Of a DNA stretch of 28,999 bases, positions 15,937-23,930 are shown in pieces. This DNA comes from JBLNDG01 sp050261415 (GTDB lineage: Bacteria > Bacillota > Clostridia > Lutisporales > Lutisporaceae): the NCBI GenBank assembly GCA_050261415.1, contig JBLNDG010000168.1:1-28999 (forward strand), read 5' to 3'. The translations under genes and the position numbers were made by a program. Position 1 is the first letter of the stretch. Each line of letters starts with the position of its first letter. The notes under the pieces are model-generated. The model had not been told where the DNA came from and did no database searches. It saw only the letters and a program-made list of their open reading frames with translations.

Positions 15937-16134
15937 CTACTTTACTTGCTTATAATCAAAGCCTTTTAATATGTCTGCAGATTTTGAGACATCGTTTTCA
16001 TAAACAAAAACACATACTCCGCAATATGCTTTATCTTGTACGGGGGTTGGGACAACTTCAGTATGTATGTCATTAGCCTGAAGGATCTCCTCAGCTGCAA
16101 ACACATCGCTCGTTTTATAAAAGACAAAATACAT
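15937..16134 (-). CDS. DUF3343 protein, putative persulfide carrier
   Basis: A 65-residue protein of the DUF3343 type, with the typical N-terminus YFVFYKTSDVFAAEEILQANDI and a central CGVC pair (Cys38, Cys41). DUF3343 proteins are often encoded next to TIGR01977-type class V aminotransferases or selenium genes and are thought to carry sulfur or selenium; biochemical proof is limited. Here it directly abuts the cysteine desulfurase gene (no gap) and precedes the helicase gene by 12 bases. The inferred role is accepting persulfide sulfur from SspA and handing it to SspD. It is not part of the standard SspABCD set as I know it. Confidence 0.82.
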   Translation of the reverse strand: MYFVFYKTSDVFAAEEILQANDIHTEVVPTPVQDKAYCGVCVFVYENDVSKSADILKGFDYKQVK

Positions 16135-17256
16135 TTACTTTATTCCTCCAATCACATCAACAAACATATGTACTTCATCTAATGTATTGAAATAATTTAT
16201 GCTTGCACGAACTGCCCCTGTATCAACTGTTCCGAGAGTTTCGTGTGCTAGAATAGTGCAGTGAATTCCTCCTCTTACACAGATTCCATGCCTATCAAGC
16301 TTAGCAACCACATCGCTAGAGGCCATGCCTTTTACATTAAAGCAAACTGTTGCAACTCGTTTTCTGTCTGCATTGTATACAACTACGTTGTCAAGGTTCT
16401 GCAACCCCGAAATTAACTCTTTTATCAATAGATCTTCTTGCATACAAATTTGATTAAGCTTATCATTAATGAACTCTATTGATGTTTTTAATGACCATAT
16501 TGCAGGCATGTTCAAAGTACCAGCCTCGTAAGCATCAGGATAAATCTCCGGATTGACAAAGTTGTGCCCGTGAACGCCTGTCCCACCTTGAATAAGTGGT
16601 TTAATACCAAGTGCTTTTATCGAACACAAACCGCCGACTCCGGGAAGTGCAAATAAATCCTTATGCCCAGTAAATGCTAATACATCAATATTGTCTCTTG
16701 CCATATTAAGGATTCCTTTACCAGCTCCTTGAGAAGAGTCCACAAAAACATATAACCCATTTTCTTTACATACCTCAGCAAGTCCTTTACTGAATACAAG
16801 TTGTCCAGTAAGATTGCTTGCCAACGTAAATGCTGCAAGCCTCGTGTTGGGCTTAATATATTTCCTCAAGCTTTCCTTAGGAGCATATATCGCCTCTTCT
16901 GGTAATACTGTATAGTCGATGATCCCACTTAATTTTAGATTGTGTAGCGGGCGTAAAACAGCATTATGTTCGTATGGGCTTATTAGCACATGGTCGCCAT
17001 GCTGCAAGAATCCATTAAGGAACAAATTGATTGCCTCCGTAGAATTCTTAGTAAATACAACGTGTGAGGGATCGTCAATTCCAAAGAACCCTGCAACAGC
17101 TTTACGACTCTTATATAGTAATCTTGACGCTTCAACGCCTAGAGAGTAGCTGCCACGTCCGGGGCTTATACCTATCTCCCTAACATAATAATTGAAAGCA
17201 TCATATACTGATTCCGGCTTTAAGCGGGATGTTGATGCATTATCAAAATAGATCAT
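16135..17256 (-). CDS. sspA: SspA-like cysteine desulfurase
   Basis: A 373-residue PLP-dependent class V aminotransferase of the cysteine desulfurase type, close to the TIGR01977 group. Visible landmarks are the N-terminal YFDNASTSRLKP, the cofactor-contact region YEHNAVLRPL, the PLP lysine K199 in AFTGHKDLF, and the loop cysteine C333 in RGGIHCTIL, which would carry the persulfide. It provides sulfur from L-cysteine for DNA phosphorothioation. It follows sspD by 13 bases and abuts the DUF3343 gene. In many genomes this function is supplied from elsewhere by a housekeeping IscS; here a dedicated enzyme is in the operon. A role in other sulfur transfer is possible but the context argues for PT synthesis. 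Confidence 0.9.
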   Translation of the reverse strand: MIYFDNASTSRLKPESVYDAFNYYVREIGISPGRGSYSLGVEASRLLYKSRKAVAGFFGIDDPSHVVFTKNSTEAINLFLNGFLQHGDHVLISPYEHNAVLRPLHNLKLSGIIDYTVLPEEAIYAPKESLRKYIKPNTRLAAFTLASNLTGQLVFSKGLAEVCKENGLYVFVDSSQGAGKGILNMARDNIDVLAFTGHKDLFALPGVGGLCSIKALGIKPLIQGGTGVHGHNFVNPEIYPDAYEAGTLNMPAIWSLKTSIEFINDKLNQICMQEDLLIKELISGLQNLDNVVVYNADRKRVATVCFNVKGMASSDVVAKLDRHGICVRGGIHCTILAHETLGTVDTGAVRASINYFNTLDEVHMFVDVIGGIK

Positions 17257-17269
17257 AGCGTATTATCCT

Positions 17270-18940
17270 TTACATATCTTCATTATTAGGCGTAACATTC
17301 TTTTTCCCAGCCAATACTTGGCATGTAATGCAACCGTTATAGAACTTTGCGATACATTTAGAACACGCCGAAAGGTTCTGTTTACACCGATTCTCATCAA
17401 TTGTATAACGATTGTTTCCCATTGTGTTTATTGCACCATATGGGCAAACAGAATCACACGCAGAACAGCGTATGCAATATTGATATTTTCTCATCTGGCA
17501 CTTAAGACGATTAACAAGTAACTGTATATCAGTACCTTTTGTTGGAAGCACCTTCAACACAGTTTTTCCCCATGTGATCACCAAGTCACATACTTTTCGT
17601 TTTGGATAAAGAACATCTCCCTTATGGTCTTTAACCTCACGCTCAGTTATTGTGATATAAGTTGCTTCGTCTTTATCAAAAATTTCAAGTTCTCCGAATG
17701 GCTTGAAGAATTCCATTACGTCTCTATTGATTTTTTTCTTTATAATGATATTTCGAGCTCTCTCCGACAGATTGCACGGTGTATCGGCGATTGCCACATT
17801 TCTTGTTTCAAGACCACTTGCGCCTTTGCGGGTTTTCCATCTTCCGTTCTCAACATAGTCCTCGATATCGCTTTTGTTTGTCTTTTCTGCGAAATCATAA
17901 AGCGTAGTTTTCCATTTTGCTGTAAGTTCAGGATAGTAAATTTCTGTTAGCATCATTGATAATTCTGAATTGTTCGGACAACACCAGCAGCCCACGCGCT
18001 TGTAGCCCCAACGGTAGGCATCATTAAATTGAATACCTTTATATAGGATATAAAGCCAAACATCGCAATCATGCCAATCAATTATTGGCATGGCGTTGAT
18101 TTGAGATCCAATTTTTGAATTATTCTGTGTACGCTCGTAATTTTGTCGTTCATTAGACTCACTACGACGAATGCCTAAGAAGGTTAAACTTTTACCAGCA
18201 AGGTTTTGATACTCCGTGTTCAAGTTACTTGTCTTAAAGATGGTACAGCACCATCTTTCAAACTTACTTGGCGGTCCAAATACTTTGCATAACTTAAAAA
18301 AGTCATTATCTGCTTCACTCGGAATCATAGGGGTGAACGGGTTTTCTTTTCTAAACTTATCTTTTACATAGTTATGTGTGCAAGGGAACTCCAGCGTAGT
18401 ATCTCCAAAGTAATGAATAACAGATTCATCTTGAAGCGCATCTCTTACGATTCTACTTACTACCGTGGAATCTTTACCTCCAGAAAATGACACCGTTGGC
18501 ATATACATCTCTTCGGAATCTTCTTCTACCTTGCCTAGCAGATCTGTTATATATGCCTCTGCTTCATAAATAAGTTCTTTAATATATCGTTCATTTGCAG
18601 AGATATAAAGGTTGCTATTTGGTATATCGTCGTCTTCGGCAATATTGTTTCTTAGCATTTCTGCATACTCAAGATGTCTTTTATTTTTATAGAAGTCGAC
18701 ATATGGAAGACGAATACGTTTACCATCGACGAGATAATAACTACTACCCAAGTACCATATTTTACTTTCCTCAACATTTTCTCCCAATATGCAGGAAAGG
18801 AGACGACGTTCCTGCCTAAACACAGGATTACAGACACCTGTTGTAGTAACGGTTTCACAAGTGCTCCCACATATAGGACATATCTTATTTTCAATAACAG
18901 GTATTTCACAATGGGAACACCAGTAAATCGTTTTAGCCAT
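17270..18940 (-). CDS. sspD: SspD-like PAPS-reductase/DndC-type sulfurtransferase with ferredoxin extension
   Basis: A 556-residue protein that would activate the DNA backbone with ATP and insert sulfur, as DndC and SspD are proposed to do. In order it shows: an N-terminal zinc ribbon (Cys8, 11, 21, 24); the PP-loop SFSGGKDS (151-158); a PAPS-reductase core with GIRRSES, PIIDWHDCDVW, and clustered cysteines (231-232, 318, 320-321) fit for a 4Fe-4S cluster; and a C-terminal ferredoxin-like module (CIRCSACDSVCP at 489-500, plus Cys519, 526, 529, 537, 540), suggesting one or two further clusters. It lies four bases after sspC. The ferredoxin tail is more typical of anaerobes and may supply electrons locally. 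A plain sulfate-assimilation reductase is unlikely given the neighbours. Confidence 0.88.
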   Translation of the reverse strand: MAKTIYWCSHCEIPVIENKICPICGSTCETVTTTGVCNPVFRQERRLLSCILGENVEESKIWYLGSSYYLVDGKRIRLPYVDFYKNKRHLEYAEMLRNNIAEDDDIPNSNLYISANERYIKELIYEAEAYITDLLGKVEEDSEEMYMPTVSFSGGKDSTVVSRIVRDALQDESVIHYFGDTTLEFPCTHNYVKDKFRKENPFTPMIPSEADNDFFKLCKVFGPPSKFERWCCTIFKTSNLNTEYQNLAGKSLTFLGIRRSESNERQNYERTQNNSKIGSQINAMPIIDWHDCDVWLYILYKGIQFNDAYRWGYKRVGCWCCPNNSELSMMLTEIYYPELTAKWKTTLYDFAEKTNKSDIEDYVENGRWKTRKGASGLETRNVAIADTPCNLSERARNIIIKKKINRDVMEFFKPFGELEIFDKDEATYITITEREVKDHKGDVLYPKRKVCDLVITWGKTVLKVLPTKGTDIQLLVNRLKCQMRKYQYCIRCSACDSVCPYGAINTMGNNRYTIDENRCKQNLSACSKCIAKFYNGCITCQVLAGKKNVTPNNEDM

Positions 18941-18944
18941 GCTC

Positions 18945-21900
18945 TTACTTTCCTTCCATCAAATCTTCAAGTAGCGAGAGAAGAACCTGAACTTTATCTT
19001 CAGATGTAAAGTCCAATCCAAAATTACCAAAGGTCGCATTGATTTTGTTCTTCACTGTTTGACTTAAGGGCGATAAATCGATCTTGTCATATACAACAGA
19101 TTTTTCTTCACCAGATGAAGTAATGAGAGTCAGCCTCGTCTCTCTTTCGTACAAATCTTGGCTGGCTTCATATGCATCAATTTTGGCTTTAATTTCTTTC
19201 AAACGGGTCCAAAATTCATCCTTGTGATTGTCATTCCAATATAAGATTTCAAAACCCGTAAGCGATTTGGACATTCTTACAATTAAATCGTAGTCGGAAT
19301 CTTCCTCACTGATCTTCTCAACAAAATCCAAGAAAGCATTTGTATAGTAATCAAAATATTTCTGCCGTTTTGCAGCCCATGAACGCTCGTAGTTCGTCTT
19401 AAGAATTTCGTATAGTGAACAACTTGAATTTTCCAAATCAAACAGCTTACATACAGAATTCGTCATTTCGCCGCTAAGCTTATTAAGGGCGTTTTCAAGC
19501 TCCATCTTTATATTTCTTATGAGTTCAATCGTAGTATAGTAATCACCGGATAACGCTTTCAATTTACTGAACAAGAAACTCGAATAGTTTGTATGACTTC
19601 TTTCCATTAATTTTCTATAGGCCTTTGCCGAATCCGATACATATATCTGTGTCGTGCGTGAGAACTTAGGAACATTTTTATAATGAGAGAACATTGCATC
19701 GTAAATAGCTTTCAATCTGTTTTTACTCAGCGTTGAAGTATCAAGATAATCGGAAAAGATCATTTCTAGAGAATCGAGGTACTTAAGCTGTTCCTTCGAC
19801 CAATCCGCCACTATAAAGCTGTAATCTGAGGGTCTATGAACGATCTCTTCAAACAACTCAACAGTTAGTTCTTGCTCAACATCATGACTACTTATAATAA
19901 GGGATTTTCTGTATGGCATCAGCATGTATGCAAATAACAGCGAGATATATCCATCTCTTAGACCAAATGGTGGTTGCTTTAACATGGTATAAACACTACC
20001 AAAATTAACAGAAACTTTTTTAGCTTTCTGCATAATTTCTTCTAAAGCATTATGCAAAGCATCTTGCGGCCGATATCCGTCTGGAAGCGCGTTTTGCGTT
20101 TCGCAATTATTGGTTGTAATAAAACCATTTTTTACAAGCACTGACCTTACTGCAATATAATCAGGAGAAAGGTATTGTAATTCATAATAATTGGCTGGTT
20201 CTTCTCCTCTGATAATTGAACGAATCGCATTTTTCTTTGCACTTGCAATGCTTGCAGAAATCAAGTTCTTGTTTATCAGCTCATTATTAACGATGAGTGT
20301 GTCTGCATATTCATGATACATGATTTCACTTGCTAACGCAGATAATTGTTCATATGAAGAAATAACATGTCTTTCTGCGCCATTGCAAAACACCCGTATG
20401 GAATTACTGAAAGATTTTCTCCACTCATTTATGAGTGTATCAATCGTTATTACTATTTCACTTTTGTTGTATTGCAGTTCTTTATCGAAAGAAGGATCCT
20501 GGGCCGTATATCTTGCTTTTTGACTTTCCAGATACTGTACAGCAATGTATTTTCTAACAGCTGTTTTTAGGGCAGTGCAGTCTATATTAGCCAAGATAAT
20601 TGACCTAGCAATATTTCTTGATCCCTCCAGAATATCTCCTTCAGTTTCCCCATCAGAAAGCAACATCACAAGCATACCATCATAATAGCTACCGAATTGA
20701 CTACCAAACGATTTTTTCCCTAAATCTGAAAGAATTGCGAAAATAGGGACAAATACACGCGAGATTTTATAATCTCTATTATATTGGTTGGGATATAGAA
20801 CAAATTTAACAAAGTCGCTATTTAGCGTTTTTACAATGGCTTCATCACTAACTCTGATAGATTCTTCTTTAATCATTGCCTCAACATCATAAATACTTGC
20901 ATCAAAGAAATCGTAACGATCATAAGAACCAGAATATTTCAGGATTTTCTTTTCACACAAGCTCTCCAAGGCATTTACAAGAATATCTTTAGGACAGTCT
21001 ATAACATTGAGGAGTGTGTTTTTGTTCGCAATTAAAACACTGGAATCATTAATGATTCCAATTATAGCGATTACTTTGAGTAATTTAACTTCAGGAGAGT
21101 CGTCATATGTATTAGATTTATTTTTTGCAATAGCAATTTGTAGATTCTTATACCACTCATAACTGCTATCACTCTGCACCGATTTTATGCTTGGCTCAAA
21201 ATAATCATAGATTTCATCAATACCAACAAAGTGAAATTCATCCAGCTCATGGCTTATTAAGAAACGGTACAAACTGTTATCTTCTTTGCTTGCCAAATAA
21301 GTAAAGAATGTTCTCTCATTCTGAGCAACCTTCTTTGAAAGTTTGTCCAACGCAAATAATGCTATTGGATGCAGAGGAAATCCACCATCAAACGGATTTG
21401 TCCGCTCAGTAGCTTTGATAAGAAAACCTTTAAAATCCATAGCTCCCGAGTACATTTCATTCAATTGTGGTTCGTAGCGTTCCTTAAACTTCTGCCATGC
21501 AGGTTCCTTCTTCGTTAGAACGTTCTTAATTAATGACAAGCACTGATCCTGCTTATCATTTATTGGCGTTGCTTTATATCTTCCTTCAACTTTTTTCCAC
21601 TCGTTTGCTATGGTTTTGCCATACTTCTGTGTATACTGACCGATTTCCTTATGAGACACCAGAATAATATGATTGTTTCCTTTGCAATGATCACAAAACT
21701 CTGCTATGTCCTGAACAGATTTTACTTTGATACTCTTAAAATTATCCTCGATGTATCTGCCAAACTCGTCGAACAAGAAAACTATACCACTATACCTATC
21801 TGCAATTGCGGCATTCGCTTGATTCAAGGCTTCAGCAAGGTTAGAGACTTCATAAACATATTTAACGCCAAATGTCATTCTTGAAAATATTTTTTGAAAA

Positions 21901-22514
21901 CTTGCTTCTGACTTTTCATCAAATACGTTTAGCTGCATTTCGAGGTTGTTCAAGTCAATATTTTCTTTATCGCAGATAGCAGCAAGCCGTTCAGCAGACT
22001 CATCATTGCTTTTCCACTGTGATAACAGAGCGTGAGCTTGGTAGTAAAAAGTCTTGAAATTTATCTTAACACCAATGCTCTCTAGCTTCTTCTTCAAAGA
22101 GAAGTAGATGCAGCGATCAAAGTCTTCAAAATCAAACACAATCGGAACTACTAACAAAGGCTTCCGACTATCATCAGAAACATATGCATCTATATCAGCG
22201 GCCAAATGCTCATCATATTCTTTAACTCGAGTAATAAAAGTACTGTAGGCAACACCATTCGTAAAGGTTTTACTCAGCAGCAAACTCAAGACGGTTAAGA
22301 AGTGAGACTTTCCTGTGCCGTAAGAACCATACAATATTCGAGAATGATGTGAAGGTGTTGCTCGTGTAACGTCTATAAAATACTCGCGAAGGAGCTCTAC
22401 TGTCGTTTCATTTGGTATGAACCGCAGTAGTTTCCGGTCATTTTCAATATCAAATTGAACATTTGCAGAATAGGTGTATTCACCTTCCTGCATAATTAAA
22501 TCACTGTACGACAT
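18945..22514 (-). CDS. sspC: SspC-like large P-loop ATPase
   Basis: A 1189-residue cytoplasmic ATPase. Walker A GSYGTGKS lies at residues 63-70 and Walker B IVFLFDEF at 244-251, followed by a long, mostly helical C-terminal region without recognised enzymatic motifs. The size, the N-terminal FIPNETT...RILYGSYGTGKSHFLT and the operon position match SspC of PT systems; BrxC/PglY of BREX is related in general layout. It starts seven bases after sspB and ends four bases before sspD, so the three are almost certainly co-translated. Its inferred role is to drive assembly or DNA remodelling during sulfur insertion. BREX is not supported because no PglZ or PglX homologue is in the window. Confidence 0.87.
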   Translation of the reverse strand: MSYSDLIMQEGEYTYSANVQFDIENDRKLLRFIPNETTVELLREYFIDVTRATPSHHSRILYGSYGTGKSHFLTVLSLLLSKTFTNGVAYSTFITRVKEYDEHLAADIDAYVSDDSRKPLLVVPIVFDFEDFDRCIYFSLKKKLESIGVKINFKTFYYQAHALLSQWKSNDESAERLAAICDKENIDLNNLEMQLNVFDEKSEASFQKIFSRMTFGVKYVYEVSNLAEALNQANAAIADRYSGIVFLFDEFGRYIEDNFKSIKVKSVQDIAEFCDHCKGNNHIILVSHKEIGQYTQKYGKTIANEWKKVEGRYKATPINDKQDQCLSLIKNVLTKKEPAWQKFKERYEPQLNEMYSGAMDFKGFLIKATERTNPFDGGFPLHPIALFALDKLSKKVAQNERTFFTYLASKEDNSLYRFLISHELDEFHFVGIDEIYDYFEPSIKSVQSDSSYEWYKNLQIAIAKNKSNTYDDSPEVKLLKVIAIIGIINDSSVLIANKNTLLNVIDCPKDILVNALESLCEKKILKYSGSYDRYDFFDASIYDVEAMIKEESIRVSDEAIVKTLNSDFVKFVLYPNQYNRDYKISRVFVPIFAILSDLGKKSFGSQFGSYYDGMLVMLLSDGETEGDILEGSRNIARSIILANIDCTALKTAVRKYIAVQYLESQKARYTAQDPSFDKELQYNKSEIVITIDTLINEWRKSFSNSIRVFCNGAERHVISSYEQLSALASEIMYHEYADTLIVNNELINKNLISASIASAKKNAIRSIIRGEEPANYYELQYLSPDYIAVRSVLVKNGFITTNNCETQNALPDGYRPQDALHNALEEIMQKAKKVSVNFGSVYTMLKQPPFGLRDGYISLLFAYMLMPYRKSLIISSHDVEQELTVELFEEIVHRPSDYSFIVADWSKEQLKYLDSLEMIFSDYLDTSTLSKNRLKAIYDAMFSHYKNVPKFSRTTQIYVSDSAKAYRKLMERSHTNYSSFLFSKLKALSGDYYTTIELIRNIKMELENALNKLSGEMTNSVCKLFDLENSSCSLYEILKTNYERSWAAKRQKYFDYYTNAFLDFVEKISEEDSDYDLIVRMSKSLTGFEILYWNDNHKDEFWTRLKEIKAKIDAYEASQDLYERETRLTLITSSGEEKSVVYDKIDLSPLSQTVKNKINATFGNFGLDFTSEDKVQVLLSLLEDLMEGK

Positions 22515-22521
22515 TTATGTA

Positions 22522-23406
22522 TTACCTTCCAATCATCTGATAATGAGTATGTAGAATATTATGAGAGTCTGTAACTTGAACTTCTATATAGCGATTTCCA
22601 AAATTATTATAAAGTTTCAAATATCCAGCATTCTCAAGTTGCTGAAGCATTTCAATCAAAGTTGAATAGCTCAGATTCATGTATTTGCACACTTGGTTGT
22701 TATCTTCCATGAGATGATCGATGCTAATCTGCCGACCTTCTAACAAATGTTCAGCATTGTCTTCAAGAATACAATAAAAGAGTATGTCTATCGGTATATC
22801 TCTTAAAGAACTCCTCAATCTTTCAAAGCGTCCGTTTCCTTTATAATCTATGAGCTTTAGAGGCGCAAAGAAGGGAATTGTATCTTCCTCAATAATCTTT
22901 GAAACATCAAAATCTTTGTCACTCACATAAGTATTCTTAAAACAGTCAAATTCTTTTTCAACAGCATTCTTGGCATAACTACCACCTTCATGTTGGATAT
23001 ATGAATATAACGACGTTGAAAATTCTTCTTTTGTAAATGACTTCGCATCATAAATATTAAATGCCCAGCTCCAAGCAGTAGCATTATCAAGGTCTCTCGC
23101 TAAATTGCGATGTAGTAGCCAAAGGGTTCCCTTGTCTTGACAATACAAATCATGTGTAATTATTTCTGCTGCGAGAGGAGTCAAAGTACAGGTAATCCCT
23201 TGCTGGTCTTTTCCTTCAACAGCAAGACCTAGCACCGAAGCCCAATAGCGCATCGCTTTGATCATAACTCTACCGACACCTATAGTGTCGACTGCGATTA
23301 ATTCGTTATTTGGAGAAAATATATGTGTATCAAAAGTAAGCGCATCCAATATTTTGGTAGGCCAACCGTTCCGAATATAGAATGTTCCATGCTTATTTAA
23401 TAACAT
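22522..23406 (-). CDS. sspB: SspB-like DUF4007 protein
   Basis: A 294-residue protein matching the DUF4007 family (HGTFYIRNGWPTKILDAL...FSPNN...AIDTIGVG-type N-terminus, then LTPLA and GTLWLLHRNLARD). In PT systems the DUF4007 protein SspB is the component that nicks or engages one DNA strand before sulfur insertion by SspD. The C-terminal ~90 residues (STLIEMLQQLENAGYLKLYN) look like a winged helix. An AGGTAA site precedes the ATG. It follows the XRE gene by 76 bases and precedes sspC by seven. I cannot point to a catalytic residue with confidence. Confidence 0.83.
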   Translation of the reverse strand: MLLNKHGTFYIRNGWPTKILDALTFDTHIFSPNNELIAVDTIGVGRVMIKAMRYWASVLGLAVEGKDQQGITCTLTPLAAEIITHDLYCQDKGTLWLLHRNLARDLDNATAWSWAFNIYDAKSFTKEEFSTSLYSYIQHEGGSYAKNAVEKEFDCFKNTYVSDKDFDVSKIIEEDTIPFFAPLKLIDYKGNGRFERLRSSLRDIPIDILFYCILEDNAEHLLEGRQISIDHLMEDNNQVCKYMNLSYSTLIEMLQQLENAGYLKLYNNFGNRYIEVQVTDSHNILHTHYQMIGR

Positions 23407-23482
23407 TTCATTTACCTGCAGCTTTCCCGTTAATTTTAGTAATACAAATCATTCAAGTAGTTCTACATTAAGGTGGGTATAA

Positions 23483-23686
23483 TTAATCCTCTGTAACTTC
23501 CATGATTTCGCTTATATCGCAATGGAGGGTTTCGCATATTCTTAGTACGATTTCCATGGAAACCATCTTGTTCCTATTCAGTTTAGCCATTGTATGAGAA
23601 CCTAGTTTAGCTCTTTCCTTAAGGTCCTTTTTCTTAAGCTCACTCATGTCGAGCAGATTCCACAATTTCTGGTAACTGATTGCCAT
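23483..23686 (-). CDS. Small XRE/HTH_26-type regulator
   Basis: A 67-residue protein that is almost entirely a Cro/CI-type helix-turn-helix of the HTH_26 style (MSELKKKDLKERAKLGSHTMAKLNRNKMVSMEIVLRICETLHCDISEIME). The recognition helix is around residues 29-37. It is the first gene after the candidate operon promoter and has an AGGGGTGAG ribosome site. Proteins like this often repress their own operon in defence islands and mobile elements. It may keep the PT operon low under normal growth, possibly together with the WYL protein at the other end. Confidence 0.88.
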   Translation of the reverse strand: MAISYQKLWNLLDMSELKKKDLKERAKLGSHTMAKLNRNKMVSMEIVLRICETLHCDISEIMEVTED

Positions 23687-23724
23687 AAGCGCTCACCCCT
23701 GTTGAGTCTAATTATACATAAAGC

Positions 23725-23753
23725 ATTATATCATAAAATTTTCGTTTTTTTAA
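23725..23753 (-). promoter_or_regulatory. Likely promoter of the PT defence operon
   Basis: On the minus strand: a TTAAAA -35 (four of six consensus bases), a 17-base spacer and a TATAAT -10 preceded by TG-A, an extended -10. The start codon of the XRE gene is about 40 bases downstream. A second TATAAT (23711-23716) lies nearer the gene. Both would be well placed for XRE autoregulation. Confidence 0.6.
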
Positions 23754-23788
23754 TAGATTAGGTAATTTTTCGGCAGAATTTAACGGAT

Positions 23789-23810
23789 GGTTGCAGTTTT
23801 TTTTGCAACC
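23789..23810. repeat. Inverted repeat upstream of the operon promoter
   Basis: GGTTGCA and TGCAACC are exact 7-base arms around GTTTTTTT. It lies about 35 bases upstream of the -35 box. It may be an operator for one of the two regulators, or a terminator-like structure separating the operon from the recombinase side. Confidence 0.4.
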
Positions 23811-23886
23811 AAAGCTAGGTCTGATTGTTCTATTTCATTTGTATAATGTAAAAATGGCAAAACCAGATGAATAAGAAAATTTGTTC

Positions 23887-23908
23887 AAGGCTGCCCAAGA
23901 ACAGCCTT
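23887..23908 (-). terminator. Hairpin after the recombinase operon
   Basis: AAGGCTG and CAGCCTT form an exact 7-bp stem with an 8-base loop, 22 bases past the stop of the last recombinase gene. The sequence beyond on the minus strand is AT-rich (GAACAAATTTT) but has no immediate T-run, so termination strength is uncertain. Confidence 0.45.
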
Positions 23909-23930
23909 TCACAGCCGCCCCTGCCTCGTT

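Noticed and set aside
18945..22514. BREX system based on a BrxC/PglY-like ATPase and a WYL regulator
   Set aside because: No PglZ, PglX methyltransferase or BrxL/BrxA/BrxB-like gene is present, and the adjacent DUF4007, PAPS-reductase and cysteine desulfurase genes fit an Ssp system instead.
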